Origin: Hirsutella rhossiliensis
Lineage: Eukaryota; Ascomycota; Sordariomycetes; Hypocreales; Ophiocordycipitaceae
Reading direction: 5' to 3'
DNA: 64,000 nucleotides
Assembly (NCBI RefSeq): GCF_020360975.1
Contig: NW_025408679.1
Span: 620,001-684,000, forward strand
This document shows, one piece after another, positions 31,475 through 43,672 of the stretch (its first letter is position 1; each line of letters starts with the position of its first letter). Under the pieces are notes generated by a model. The model was not told the DNA's origin. It did no database searches and saw nothing but the letters and a program-made list of their open reading frames with translations. A program made the translations under genes and the position numbers.

Positions 31475-32532
31475 ATGAAGAAGAAGCAATCTTCGATCCT
31501 TTCCTTCCTGACGCCCGCCTCGGCCAGCTCTGCTTCGTCCAAGGCTGAGCGTCCTTCGGTGAAGAAGGCCCCAGCCACGGGACAGTCTTCCCACACCGCC
31601 GCCCGCGAGGCCATCGATCTCGTCGGCTGCTCACCGTCCGAGGGGGGTTAACACCGATGTCATCGAACTCATGGACGAAGGCTCAGTCGCCCCTGACCCT
31701 GTGCGTGAATCTGCTGGCAACGCCCCTGTGTCCAAATCAGAGTCTGGTCCCGATCAAGGCACTTGCGAAGAAGAACCGACAAGGAGCCTCACAACAGAGG
31801 CCCAGTCTGGATCGCGCTCTTCCAGGACTGGTTTGAGATTCGACGAGTCTGCGTAGACTTTTCGCAAATGGTAACGCAGAATTACCGAATCATCATAACC
31901 GTCGGGAACCATACATTCGACGATTCGGTCAAGGCCCCCCCGACAGGGCTTAACCGTCCGGTTCCTGTACCTGGACGTCAAAGAAAAGATGTTCGAAGAG
32001 CGACCAAAGTTTAACGTCGTCGACGGGGATGCCAACGTTCGACAGGTTATCTTGCAAACTTATCATGGCCAGCACGCTTTTAGCAATCGCAGTCGACCGC
32101 GCGGCGCCCTTTGGGACCTCATCTACAACGCCGCTTGCGAGTTCGCCTGCGTGCCAGTCGTGAACCCGGCGTACTTTACCTGGGGAGCGGCAACGTCCCG
32201 CCCGGCTCCGAGGAGAGGCTCACGGCCAGAATCGGCAGCGTCTCAGACTCTGTCATGAGAGTTGATGTCTGCAGAGTAGAGAGAGAGACCGATGCCCTTT
32301 TCTACGCGGACGAAATCGAAGAGTTCTTCCCGCAATCTCTCGGTGAGGGTCCTCAACACAAGGGCAAGATTCACGAGTATGAGGCGAGAGGCCGGCCGCC
32401 GTGGCGACCCTGAGACACTTCACGACAAAGGCCGTTGTCACGATTAGGACGATTATTCCCAAGCGCAAGGCCGAAGAGCCGGCGCCAGAGCCGCCTCCGC
32501 AAAGGCTGAGGAACGCCATGCAGGCGACGTAA
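31475..32532 (+). pseudogene. Frameshifted gene of unknown family with a PIP-box-like start
   Basis: The ATG at 31475 opens MKKKQSSILSFLTPAS, where QSSILSFL resembles a PCNA-interacting box. The frame then shifts at G6 (31642-31647) into VNTDVIELMDEGSVAPDPV. Later blocks in other frames are WIALFQDWFEIRRVCVDFSQ (about 31800-31860), VRFLYLDVKEKMFEERPKFN (about 31957-32016), ALWDLIYNAACEFACVPVVN, then, after a shift at a G4 run, VPPGSEERLTARIGSVSDSV and DALFYADEIEEFFPQSLGEG, ending with IIPKRKAEEPAPEPPPQRLR and a stop at 32530-32532. At least three of the shifts fall at G or C runs. The blocks look like one protein of roughly 330-350 residues. I cannot name it. Confidence 0.4.
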
Positions 32533-35500
32533 CAGTAGTATGCTGCTGGACAAGACAATGAAGTCAGTTGACGGCACCTGAGGTGGCGACTACATTATGG
32601 GCGGCAACTAGAGGTGTTCTGTACGTACAGTAGGTGGTAGCATTTGCAAAGACCAGCAGAGACAGTGGATGCTGCAGTGGATAATTAGCCGAGGCGCTTC
32701 ATCGCTCGGGTTGTCTTTGAGACTGACCAAAAGCACCAGCCTGGGTGGGACACTCACAAGACACCGCGACTCCCTTGCTTTGCCGAATTAAGACATCACT
32801 CTCGATGCTCTAATTATACCAATGGCAGGTCCTCGTCTACGCCTGCTTGAGCTTCTCATTTGTCTAGGCCGATGACGGCAACGCGTCCAAGACAGCACCG
32901 GCTGGATCCTTTCGGCTGAGACGTGAGCCTTCGGCTAGCCCAGACGTGGGGCGCAGGGGATTTCCTTGCATCCAGCCAGACCAGGGAGACAGCCATCACA
33001 AAGACCATTGCTTCGAAAGCGCCTTCCAGAAAACTTGGGCCCGAGCAGATTCTGGAGCTGAGGGGGATCGTCATCACAGGAAGCGATGCAATCGTCCTTG
33101 GTCTCAGCAACGGTCATGTCCACGGAAGCACTGGCATCGATACCTGGAAAAGGAACATGTCGACAACGCCAAGCACGACAGGAAATTTGGCTTCATCTGC
33201 ACGTCTTGTATTGCGGGCGCGTATTCGTACGCGTGTCGACCCAAAGTCTGGCCTCTCCGAGCTCCGAAACGTCCGATGGAGCGTTGGCGCAAGCCACGAC
33301 GGCCAGAATGACACATCTCCCCGGGCCGCAGTGGCAGGCCTCGCCGAGGTCCAGGCAATGTCGCACGCCGAGACGTGGGCAAGGCAAGGCGTAGGGCAGA
33401 GAAACGGATAGAGTTTGCTTGAACCATCGTCGGGATCCGACTGTGGGCGTTTCATGCCCAGACTCGAAACATTCTTCGTTGCCTTCTAGAGCGCTTCTGT
33501 CCTCGTGGCGTTGCGTTTGCATCTCGGCCGCACGCCAGGGACTGCAATGCAGGATCCCTGTCAGGGGAGAGGTCCGCCTCTCGAGGCCCGCATCTCGAGG
33601 CCCGCATCTCGAGGCCCGCAGACAGGCCGACCGGTGGCAGCGGGGGCTCGAAATGCACGGAAAGGATCTGCGGTGGAGGATTCGAGCGTCGACCTCGGAT
33701 GGAACAGAATCAGCTGCTGGAGCTCGAGGGCATTTCGCGATGCAGGGCGGCAGAGCCGGGAAATTAAGGCGTGGTCTAGCGTTACCTTGGGTACGGGGAA
33801 CCTAACCCTCCTGTGCCTTGGGGAAGCAGATCTCTCCGTGCAGAGGCGCGTTGTTCACACTGTCCCATCGGCACGGACGACGGCAAACCGATCAGACACG
33901 GTAGAAGATAGGACGTCTGTCTAGGTTTGAGAGGGGGACTGGAGAGGCAGTACGGATAAGATGCGTGCATAAGGAAAACAGGCTGCTAAAAATAACATTG
34001 CCCGCGAATCTGGTTGCCGAAAAACGACGGTGATTTGGTCGCCGTATACTGTATGTATGTACGTACATTCATCAGTGGAGGGAAGTACTCCGTACCAGGT
34101 CGCGTGATGAGGCTCTCTCGCCTTCGTTCATCCCCATCCTGCATGCGCTGAAGGTGTAGGTAGTCATGCCATCGGCGGCCTTTTCTGCAACTGGCAGTTC
34201 CGGCGCGGGCAAGCTCAGCCGGCCGCCTGGTAATGTCACAGGGCGCCATGTGCTTCGCCAGAACAAGCTCCGGACAGGGCCGGACGTGGAGCACTGATCA
34301 CGTCGCCGGGCCAAATCTGCTGGGCCAAATCTGCTGGGCCAGCAGCGGCCCGAGACACGACCGCCAAACAGGTCCCCCTTGCGATTGTCTCCGAGACCCT
34401 GCCAGAGCTTCGAGCGCACGCACGCTCCGTTGCCCCTTTTAGGATGCCCCCCCAAGCAAACGACGTCGGCGCCAGTGCAGGAGCAAAACCCGCGCGGCTA
34501 TTGTGCCTTGATGTAGGATTCCGTTGATGTACTGTAGGATCCCTAGGGCCGTGACGAGATCCGGACGTGCACCAAGCATGCATCTGTATCCGTACGGTGC
34601 CCAGGCTCCAGGGCTGTAGATGCACGTCAAGGCGAGGATTGAGGACAGACCACCAAGCTGACGATCAGCAGCCATCGTCATTTGGCAGCTTGGGGCCAAG
34701 AAAAGAAAGCAGCAAGCTCGACGAGAGATGAGGTGGGTCTTTGACAGCCAGGGTGGGGGGGGAGGTTCGGGTACCCCGTCAGCAGCCGCTACAGGGCGCA
34801 TCTGCTCGGGGCCGTACTGGCACGCACATGTTGTGCGGGCGGCTACCTCTGTCGGCCCCGAGACCAGGTCCCCCGTGCAATTGGCAGCCCGCAACGGAAC
34901 CCTGCCCTAATCCGCTGAGGGATTCTGGCGGCGGATAGAAGGATCGAGCGAGCGAGTGAGCATCATCAGCAGCAGACCAGAAACCACTTTTCCCGGCCAA
35001 CACGGGGTCCAAGGTGAGGGAGGCTACACGACGGTTCCCGACCAACGAGATTTCCTCCACCTGCCTAGGCGCCCTAGTGCATAAGAGCGCCGGGCTTCTG
35101 GCAGGCTGCAGATGTTCGGCCGCCGCTCACTGGCTGGGGACCGCTGATTCCGCTGATTGGCCGTCGTGCCAGGCACAGCAGGCTCTCGCTGAGGAAATGT
35201 CCCGTCACAGTGCGACCGACTGCAGTGGTTCCGGTAGCGGTCTAAAAGAACCAAAAGCCAGCGGGGGGCCTTCGGCCAGCGCCCAGTAGCGCACCGGGTG
35301 CCCGGGCTTGCATGTACCTACCGCCAGCACTGCACGCCAGCTGCGATGCCTGGTCTTCAGTAGTACCGTAGTGGTCGGAAAGTATTGTGCCGGGAGCCTC
35401 CAGTCCGAGCCGCCGCTAGAAATAATCCCCATGCGCAGGGGAGTTCCCTGCCTTTGCCAGTATTACTTATTACTCGCGCACTGCCGTGGGTACCTGTCGG

Positions 35501-36292
35501 GCAACACCTCTCGCTCGTCGGACAGCTGCACCTCCCCAGGCAGGTACCATCCATCTCCGGCGACCCGTCCCCCTCCCCCGTCTGCCCCGTCGTCGCGGTA
35601 CACCTCGATGCGGGCTACCTCTCCGCACCCAGCGCCCACCATCCCACCTCAGGCAAGGCCGGTACCTCCATCTCCCGAATGGCGACTAGGCCGTAATCGT
35701 ACCGGAACCTGGCACTCACTTTTCCCAAGCCCTCTCTCCCTCTCTTTTCCCTCCTCCGCACCCCCCGTCTCCTTGTCGCCCGAGGACGGTTCCACGCCAA
35801 CGCCGCCTTTCGCCATCGCCTGGCATTTCATCTCACTCGATTCGACTCTCCCTCCGCCTCTCCGCCTCTCCGCCTCTCCATCTGGTATCGGTCCTCGATT
35901 GGCGGCAAGTAGAGCTTTAACGGGTAAGTCGATGCCTCCCCTTGCCCAGAAAGCAGCGCGCAGCCTCGCATGCTCCTTGCACGACAAACTGTCATCTCCC
36001 AACCGCCCTCCTGCCCTTGGCCCCCAAAGTCCCGTCACGCCACGAAGCCCCGACTTCTCCTTTTTGTTTTATTTTATTTTCTGCATCTGTCTCTCCTCCC
36101 CTCTCTTTGCGCAGTCCCCTCAAACCGTCGTGGCCGCGACGGGCCTCGCCTTCGTCTACCCCTGTTGCTAACCAGGCAACGCTCGCAGCACTTCGACAGC
36201 GACCCGAGTCTCCATCTGCGCACGCCAGCCGTGTTTCTCGGGCAGACATTGATTACCTCGGTATCTGACTCGGCCATCGCCCGTCCGCCAAA
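32533..36292. other. 3.8 kb GC-rich region upstream of G-alpha
   Basis: No gene supported. Many overlapping frames exist on both strands because of base composition. Short tandem repeats sit at 33580-33620 and about 34310-34345, and a TACTCCGTA 9-mer at 34086-34094. From about 35,500 the plus strand is rich in C and T and probably contains the promoter and long 5' leader of the G-alpha gene. Confidence 0.55.
33580..33620 (+). repeat. 14-bp tandem repeat, about 3 copies
   Basis: Unit TCGAGGCCCGCATC, perfect in the copies seen. No coding context. Confidence 0.75.
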
Positions 36293-37540
36293 ATGGGTTG
36301 TGGAATGAGTACGGAGGAGAAGGAGGGCAAGGCCCGCAACGAGGAGATCGAGAACCAGCTGAAGCGGGACAAGATGATGCAGCGCAACGAGATCAAGATG
36401 CTCCTTCTTGGTATGTCATGGCCCAGCGCCCTTCACGATTGGCAATAACGAGAGCTGCACTCGACCTCAATCACTTGCTAACCCGATGCCATGCAGGTGC
36501 CGGTGAATCCGGCAAGTCCACCATCCTCAAGCAGATGAAGCTCATCCACGAGGGCGGCTACTCGCGCGACGAGCGGGAATCGTTCAAAGAAATTATCTTC
36601 AGCAACACGGTGCAGTCGATGCGCGTCATCCTCGAGGCCATGGAGTCGCTCGAACTGCCGCTCGAGGACCAGCGCATGGAGTACCACGTGCAGACCATCT
36701 TCATGCAGCCCGCCCAGATCGAAGGCGACGTCCTCCCTCCCGAAGTCGGCGGCGCCATCGAGGCCTTGTGGAAGGACCGTGGCGTCCAAGAGTGCTTCAA
36801 GCGATCCCGCGAGTACCAGCTCAACGACTCTGCACGATAGTAAGCGCTCTTGTCGCACAGAACCCGTGTCACCCTGCTGACCTTGGCAGCTACTTTGACA
36901 ACATCAGCCGCATTGCCGCCCCCGACTACATGCCCAACGACCAGGACGTTCTGCGCTCGCGTGTCAAGACGACGGGCATCACGGAGACGACATTCATCAT
37001 CGGCGATCTCACGTACCGAATGTTCGACGTCGGTGGACAGCGGTCGGAGCGTAAGAAGTGGATTCACTGCTTCGAAAACGTCACCACCATCCTTTTTCTC
37101 GTCGCCATCTCCGAGTACGACCAGTTGCTGTTCGAGGATGAGACGGTCAATCGTATGCAAGAGGCGCTGACGCTGTTTGATTCCATCTGTAACTCGAGGT
37201 GGTTCATCAAGACGTCCATCATCCTGTTCCTTAACAAGATCGACCGGTTCAAGGAGAAGCTGCCCGTCAGCCCGATGAAGAACTACTTTCCCGACTACGA
37301 AGGCGGTGACGACTATGCCGCCGCCTGCGACTATATCCTCAACCGATTCGTCAGCCTCAACCAGCATGAGACGAAGCAAATCTACACTCACTTCACGTGC
37401 GCCACCGATACCACCCAGATACGCTTCGTGATGGCGGCAGTGAATGGTCAGTGGTCTTGGAGCTCGTCAAGAGATCTTTTGCTAACTTGGTCGCAGACAT
37501 CATCATCCAAGAAAACCTCAGATTGTGCGGTCTGATTTGA
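36293..37540 (+). CDS. G protein alpha subunit, class I (Gi-like; GNA-1/FadA type)
   Basis: Four exons, 36293-36410, 36497-36839, 36890-37446 and 37497-37540, give exactly 353 residues, the family length. It starts MGCGMS, with Gly2 for myristoylation and Cys3 for palmitoylation. It carries GAGESGKST (P-loop), RVKTTGIT (switch I with the catalytic Arg), [12 protein letters not shown] (switch II with the catalytic Gln), NKID and TCATDT for guanine specificity, and ends CGLI with the Cys typical of pertussis-sensitive Gi proteins. It works at the plasma membrane downstream of seven-span receptors and controls cAMP signalling, growth, conidiation and stress responses in fungi. All introns have good GT..AG ends (86, 50 and 50 nt). 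No oddity found. Confidence 0.98.
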
Positions 37541-39211
37541 ACGTGTTCCCTTTTCAGTCTTTTTTTGTTTCCTGTTAACCACGAATACCCTCCATCTCGG
37601 TAACGACCACCCGGAAGAGCCACAGACACATGGCTCATGAATTTTTCATTGTACACCTATCAGCGCCACGGGGAAAACCGGGAGCGGGAGGGTCTCTTTT
37701 GGTGCGCCCTGGTCCCACGAGCTCGGCATCGGTACGCCGAAACGCGGCTCTTGGTTCCAAGAGCACGGTATGTTGGCTATCGCGTCACGGCCGGGGACAG
37801 GTGAGGCACGCTGTACTACAAGATGATTTCACGGAAGAGGGAAGAAGGGCCCACTGCACGGCGGCAGCGGGCCAGAAGAGCGAGCAGGATGCCAGGCGGC
37901 CAGGGTAGGAAGTGCCGCGTCTGCAAGGCCACAGGATGGCAACGGTCATCTACCTTGTTTAATTACGAAAGACTCCCTTATTTCCCCTGTTGCCCTCGTT
38001 TGTCGTTCTGCAGCGTGCTCTACTTTGAGTTGACCTTCTGGTACATAGTTGCTGATTGAGGGATGGCGACGGGGCAGCGAAGGATGAGAGAAGCTGGGCT
38101 TGTGCTGCGTCGTCGGGTTGTTGCTAGATGAAGCCACGCCAAGAGACCATTCTGCCCATGTTGATATTCGTTCCCGTGAAGTCCCAATGGGTTGAGGGGA
38201 TGTCTGGAGCTGCGCAAAAACGTCAACCTGGAATCGAATATCGAGTTCTCTAGCATCAGAGTGCACACGACTACGTCGGCACATTGGAACACGGCTTGCA
38301 TGGTCAACTGTCGTTCTGTAGTGTTTTGGTCTAGACGGGGGCAGTAGCATTGAGCTCTATCTCACAAGACTGTGCCGTCGCACCAGATGAAAGCCAGCGT
38401 TGCATGTCCCCCTTTCGTCGCCAATATCCGCCGCTGCCAAGTCGACTTGCAGACTCTTGCACGAAGCTCTGTTGTCGATTCGGACGCGATAAAGAGAAAG
38501 GGACGGAAGAGAAGAACAGTGAAATCAAAAACAATGAGTGAGCCATGTCCATGTCCATTTCCCCCAGAATCCAAGTTTCCTTCCATGCCGCGTCTTGTGC
38601 GTTTGGATAGCCCGAGACCAGCTGGGATATGCAAAGACGGGCAAGCAGAGAGGATGAGTTTGGCGCGGGTGGTGGTGGTTGCGGAATCGCTGGCTGTCTG
38701 TACTGTGTGGTTGCTGGGCCAATGCCAACAAGCTCTGGAGTGTAAAAACAAAACAAGGGCGCGATCCCTGGGCAAAGAAAAGGAGCCAGCCTTTTGTTCC
38801 CGGAGCGCAAGGCGTTTCGCCATGTATGAAAAGGGGAAATGGTCATTTCAGAGGTGATGTCTTCACAGTCTGTAGTAGTGCCAGAGTTAGCCGGTCCTGC
38901 CGTCGCTGTTTGTTGGCCTGCTGAGAAGATCTTGGCTGGGGCCTGACCGTTGGTCGTGCCACGCTCTGGGAGCGTGTGGAATCGGGGGAGCTGTCGGCTG
39001 GCAGCTGCGAGCTCGAACAGCTGGGAGTCGCGAAAGCAGAAACAAGCTGAAGAACGAGGTGGTGAAAAAACAAAGGACCATGAATCAATGCGCGTAAAGT
39101 CGTTGACGAAAGGAGGCTGCAGGGCCGGCAAAAGCTGTCGACGCCAGCAAGAGCGCTCATCCCAGATGAATCGAAGTCGTGGCGCGACAATCGACGATGG
39201 ACGTGCCACGC
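37541..39211. other. Region between convergent genes, nothing firm
   Basis: 1.7 kb between the G-alpha stop and the stop of the Gln-rich gene on the other strand. Frames here (for example 39209-38331 minus) lack family features and are probably 3' untranslated sequence. Confidence 0.5.
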
Positions 39212-41451
39212 CTAGGCATCCTCATGGACACGGTCATGAGAGTGGTGAGAGGGAGGCGAGGGCGAGCGATGAGGAGGAGGCTCGTACTGGCCCACCGAGG
39301 CGTTGTCGTCGTCATCGTGCTGCTGCTGGGCGGCAACATCGGAAGAAACGCTCCCGTCGCCCTCGGCGATGCCCTCGGGGCTGCGGGCGTACTCGTCGTA
39401 CTCTGTAATGCGCATGCCGAGCTCCTCGGCAGCGGCCTCGATCCTTGCAATGAGTCGCAGTCGGCGAGAGACAATCCGAGTGCTGTCCATGCCGCGGGCG
39501 ACGGCGCGTCTGGCCGCATCGGCCAAGCGCCACTGGGCAATGTCGTTGGCGCTGAGGTGGCTGAGGTTGACGCCGTTGGCAAAGTGTGCCGGGCCCTGGG
39601 AGCGACGATGGCGGTAATGGGATGAGGGGGTGGGAGAGGCCGTTGCGGCGACGGCGGGATGATACTGGAGAGGCTGCTGCTGGTATGGGCTCACCAGCTG
39701 CTGCTGTTGATGCTGGAGAGGCTGCTGCTGGTATGGGTTCACCAGCTGTTGCTGCTGATGCGGAAGATGCTGCTGGTATGGGTGCACATGCTGCTGCTGC
39801 TGCTGAGCAGGCTGCTGGTAGGGATTCGCCAGCTGCTGAAGCTGCTGCTGGGGCAGCTGCTGCTGGACGGGCGCAGGGTGCTGGGGGGTGGCAGGGAGAG
39901 GTTGCTGCTGCTGCTGGTGCATGTGCTGCTGCGGCTGAGGATTATTGTTCTCTGGGATTGGAAGAGTCAGTCCCATAGCTGCGTCTTGTGCGTTGACGAC
40001 GATGATGAGGGTGAAGAGTGTGTTGTGTGTGGTGTGTTGGAGGTGGAGTGTTGTGTGTAGGGCAGTTGTTGTTGTTGTTGTTGTTGTTGTTGTGAAGAAA
40101 GAGGCAAAGGAAAAGGGGAAAAGAGAAGAGAGGAGAAGAGAGGGGGGAACTTACCATGAAACGTACACCTCGAACCGCTCGCGTTGAACCAGCAATTCGA
40201 ACAGCTGCCACACATCTGGCCGTCATAGACGACGCACTGGGTCCAGGGCCCGTGGCCCTTGTGGCAGTTCTTGCAGGGCTGGGCCGCCACTTGGCCAGTG
40301 ACGTGGGCCAGGAGGGCCTCGACGTTGCTGCGGCGCTCAATGTTGAGCCTCTGTGCGGCGCGGCGCTGGACGGGCTCGCGCTGGGCCGGCTCGCCGGCCA
40401 GGCGCCTGCACAGCACGCTGTCGATGCGGACGCCGTTGCCGTAGGCGGCCTGGACGACCTGCTCGCCGGTCAGGGTGCTGTTGTCGGGCTGCTGCGGTTG
40501 CTGGGCAGCGACGGGGGCCGGCTGCTGGGGAGCGGGCTGCTGGACAGGCTGGGCCGGGAGGAGAGGCTGTTGGGGAGAGAGCTGAAGCTGCTGCTGAGGA
40601 GCGGGCTGTTGAGGAGCGGGCTGCTGGGCAGGCTGGGCCGAGAGGAGAAGCTGCTGAGGAGAGAGATGAAGTTGCTGCTGCTGAGGAGCCGGCTGCTGGT
40701 CAGGCTGGGCCGAGAGGAGAAGCTGCTGAGGAGCGACATGGAACTGCTGCTGAACAGGTTGGGCCGGGAGGTGAAGTTGCTGCTGAGGAGGAGCCGGCCG
40801 CTGCATGGGCTGGGCAGGAAGATGAAGCGCCGGCTGCTGCTGAACCGGCTGCTGGGACTGATGCTGAAGCTGCTGAGTCGGAGCCTGCTCCGGAATCTGC
40901 TGCTGCTGCTGATGCTGAATCGGAGCCTGCCCCTGAAACCGCTGTTGCTGGCCCGCCACGGCCCCATGCGAAGTCGGAGAAGACGAAAATGCAGACGCAT
41001 ACGGGGAAGCAGGCTGAGTATGCGACGAAGTAGACGCCGCCGCCGCCGCCGCCGCCCCATCCAGATCGACCAAGTCTCCAAAAACAGCGTCAAAGTCGTC
41101 AACACCGCCACCGAGAGCCAGTTGGAGGGCCCCTTCGACCGAGTCATCAGCTCCTCCGTCGCCATCGCCGCCAATGTTGTAGCTGCCACTGCCGCTGGGA
41201 GCATTTACGGGAGCGAAGAAATCGGGCATCCAGGGCTCCTGAGCATAGAAGTGATGAGGATCCTGCTGCTGCGGCTGCTGCGCATGGTCGTCTGCATCCG
41301 CGCTCGCGGGAGCAGGAGAGGCTGGAGAGTCGTGCGCCAGCTTGGCCCTCTTGGCCTCGGACTGCTCGCCCGAGGGAGGCGAGCCGGGTGAAGCAGCCCT
41401 CTTGGGCCTGTTTCCCCCGGGCTCCTTGCCGCCGCCACGTCCCGTCATCAT
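39212..41451 (-). CDS. Gln-rich protein with a DUF3716-like Cys motif
   Basis: Two exons, 41451-40155 and 39984-39212, joined across a 170-nt intron (GTAAGT donor), give 689 residues. The N-terminus is basic and Ser/Pro-rich (GGNRPKRAASPGSPPSGEQ) and an acidic segment follows. A long Gln/Pro/Leu repeat region (about 170-390) has degenerate units such as QQLLLSAQPAQQPAPQQ. Then comes a compact Cys motif, CKNCHKGHGPWTQCVV..MCGSCSNC..RC, resembling the fungal DUF3716 zinc-binding domain. Exon 2 adds a second Gln-rich run (PYQQQPLQHQQQQ) and ends in an acidic His/Ser tail. It looks like a transcription-related low-complexity protein; function is unknown. The intron holds a (AAC)n-type microsatellite near its 3' side. 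Confidence 0.75.
40068..40094. repeat. Trinucleotide (GTT/AAC)n microsatellite in the intron
   Basis: Nine or so uninterrupted GTT units on the plus strand, inside the intron of the Gln-rich gene. Likely length-polymorphic. Confidence 0.8.
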
Positions 41452-42063
41452 CTTCCCGAGATGGCAGCGAGGCTGGCTGATATATGGCGTGTAAGTCGAG
41501 GCAGGGCAGTGATTCACCTTGACGATGATGATGCTCGGCGATGAGGGCAGCTGGATACACCTGCTTCGCAGTGTCTGGCAAGTGCGTGAAGTGACTGAAC
41601 TGTAAGGAAGTGCGTGTGTGTTTGAATATCGTGAGATGAGACGGACGACGAGCTGGCGGTTTACATGGCATTTTATCTCTCCCAAACTCGGGCTCTTGTT
41701 CTCGACGGCGGCCGACTGCTGTGCCATCATGATTGGCCAATGCCGAGGTGAATATCAAGGCACAATAGACGTGGTGAGCAGAATGGGCATTTGACCATAT
41801 CTGAGACGCTCACTCGCACACAATGCGAGGCGGCGTGCGCACAATAGGCCGGCTTTCGAACGGCGGCAAAGAGCTATAGCGCCGATATGGTCAGCGCCTT
41901 TCAAGAGCTTCTCCTATTGACTTACTTACCGCAAGAGCCATTGATTATTGCTACATGCTTCTTTTGATGTGTTCATCGCGGCGTTGCATTCATCGCTATT
42001 GAAAAAAGAAAGGAAGCAGTGGCCATCAGTGTCATCGTCAAGTGTTTCCCAGGCTCCGAGCAT
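41452..42063. other. Upstream region of the Gln-rich gene
   Basis: 612 bp between the start of the Gln-rich gene and the stop of CDC123. Probably promoter and leader of the former. No other feature seen. Confidence 0.5.
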
Positions 42064-43299
42064 TCAGGCATTACGCTCTGGCACGTTATCCCACACGTCG
42101 CCGCCTCTCCCCTCGGTGATTTCCTTCCACTGCCGCGCAAACTCGCGCAGCCCGCCCTCGCCCGACATGCCCGCGTCCACCACCTCCTTGGGCAGCTTGT
42201 GCGCCGAGAACTGCGCCGAGCTAAAGTTGTAGGCCGCCGGGTCGTCTCGTTCCACCAGCCGCAGCTCCGGCATTCCGTCCTGACTGTCGGCATCCTCCGC
42301 CCCCGTGTCCCCTCCCTCCTCCTCGTCTCCGCTGCCATCCAATCCAGCCTCCGACGACCCGTATAGCGGGGACGCCACCTCCATGCCCAACAGCTCCTTC
42401 CACGAAAACAGTAGCGTGTCGGTCCGCGGCGCCCACGGGTTAATGTCCATTAGCCGCACCCTGCCGAGCCCGCCATCCGCCAGCGGGTCCTCGGGTATGT
42501 AGACGTCAAAAGCAAAGCTGGCGTCGGGGAACGTGAGCCTCAGCTTTGCCCTGAAAAAGGACCAGATCTTGCTCCAGATGTGCGGCCGCAGCCCGTCGAG
42601 GAAGGCGTAGTAGTTGAGGTCCCGCTGTGTAATGGCAATGAGCGACCGGTGCTTGACGAAGCAGCGGAACTCGAGGGCCACGTGCGGCATGAAAAAGGGC
42701 CGCAGCACGAGGACCGGCGCCGGGGGCCGCGACGGAGGGGCCGCCGTGCAGCCGTCAAAGGCGTGGGCGAGGTCGTGCGAGGCAAACGACGACGACTTCA
42801 GCAGGAGGTAGACGTCGTTGGGCGACGTGCACTTGAGCGTGTTTTGGTGCGGCGATATCCACTTGGCATCCTGAGGCGACGACCAGTTCAGCTTCGGAGC
42901 CACGGCGCCCCCGAGCTCGGCAATAGTGTCCTTGATCAGCTGGTGCGTATCGGGGAACCTCTTGTTGGGGGGTAGTCGAGGCGCCTCGTCCTCGTCTGAT
43001 GACGAGTCTTGCTCTTCGTGACGTGCTTGTAGAGGACCACTGATGGTAGACGGGTGCCATTCCTCCTCCTCCTGTGACAACGTGCCGCCGCCGTCCTCGT
43101 CCGCCAAGACGATGCCGTCCTCCTGGAGATAGGACACGACGCTGGGGGGCAGCGGGATGATGCGCGACTTGAGGCATGAGCTCCGGTACTTGGGGAACCA
43201 CGCGTCGTACGAGCAGTTTTGGATGTGGTCTTTGGTGACGGGCGGGAACACGAGCTCCCGTTCGTCCTGGGCGTCGTCGACAGACGGGAGGTGAGGCAT
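42064..43299 (-). CDS. CDC123/D123 family, eIF2 assembly factor
   Basis: Single-exon gene of 411 residues from the ATG at 43299 (MPHLPSVDDAQDERELVFPP). Family blocks are present: KDHIQNCSYDAWFPKYRSSC, then IIPLPPSVVSYLQEDGIVL, KLNWSSPQDAKWI, the segment VLRPFFMPHVALEFRCFVKH, and DVYIPEDPL leading to RLMDINPWAPRTDTLLFSW. These are the ATP-grasp-like core features of D123. Cdc123 binds eIF2-gamma and promotes assembly of the eIF2 heterotrimer, so it acts in the cytosol in translation initiation and cell-cycle entry. An acidic insertion (DSSSDEDEAPR) and an acidic stretch near residue 340 are common in fungi. It shares a 373-bp divergent promoter with CWC21. Confidence 0.93.
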   Translation of the reverse strand: MPHLPSVDDAQDERELVFPPVTKDHIQNCSYDAWFPKYRSSCLKSRIIPLPPSVVSYLQEDGIVLADEDGGGTLSQEEEEWHPSTISGPLQARHEEQDSSSDEDEAPRLPPNKRFPDTHQLIKDTIAELGGAVAPKLNWSSPQDAKWISPHQNTLKCTSPNDVYLLLKSSSFASHDLAHAFDGCTAAPPSRPPAPVLVLRPFFMPHVALEFRCFVKHRSLIAITQRDLNYYAFLDGLRPHIWSKIWSFFRAKLRLTFPDASFAFDVYIPEDPLADGGLGRVRLMDINPWAPRTDTLLFSWKELLGMEVASPLYGSSEAGLDGSGDEEEGGDTGAEDADSQDGMPELRLVERDDPAAYNFSSAQFSAHKLPKEVVDAGMSGEGGLREFARQWKEITEGRGGDVWDNVPERNA

Positions 43300-43672
43300 G
43301 GTGGCACTTTTGAAGAAGTGGTATATCGCCGCCACCTGAAAGTAGATGAATTGTGAGGCAACTGCAAGAAGAAGTCAAGTCAAGGGAAACCACAAAGCAA
43401 TGGGTCTTATATTTCTTGTAATGCTGCTTTCGAATGAGCTTGACTCACTCTTGGTCGTCGACTTGGGGTTGAAGCCGGGAATTTGCGTCAGATCAACGCT
43501 TATCAATTCTGCCGCTTCCTATCGCAAATATGCATCTCACCGCCTGCTCGAAAGGGGACTCCAACCAGCGTCATCCCCCGTCTCAACTCTCAAGGCCGTC
43601 ATCGCAGAGACTACACTTTTGTCTAGTAAACACCTCGATTTCAAATACCCACGACTGCTCTTCATCCCCGCA
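43300..43672. promoter_or_regulatory. Divergent promoter region of CDC123 and CWC21
   Basis: The only space between two head-to-head genes, so both promoters must lie here. I see no decisive TATA box. Confidence 0.6.

Noticed and set aside
35308..36171. 287-codon plus frame upstream of G-alpha
   Set aside because: Pro/Ser-rich because of a C/T-rich leader; no family features. It lies where the 5' leader and promoter of the G-alpha gene must be.
38331..39209. 292-codon minus frame ahead of the Gln-rich gene's 3' end
   Set aside because: No domain and no intron logic; overlaps several equally long frames on the other strand.
40156..41391. 411-codon plus frame opposite the Gln-rich gene
   Set aside because: Antisense shadow of the CAG-rich exon; the minus frame has the zinc-binding Cys motif and correct splicing.
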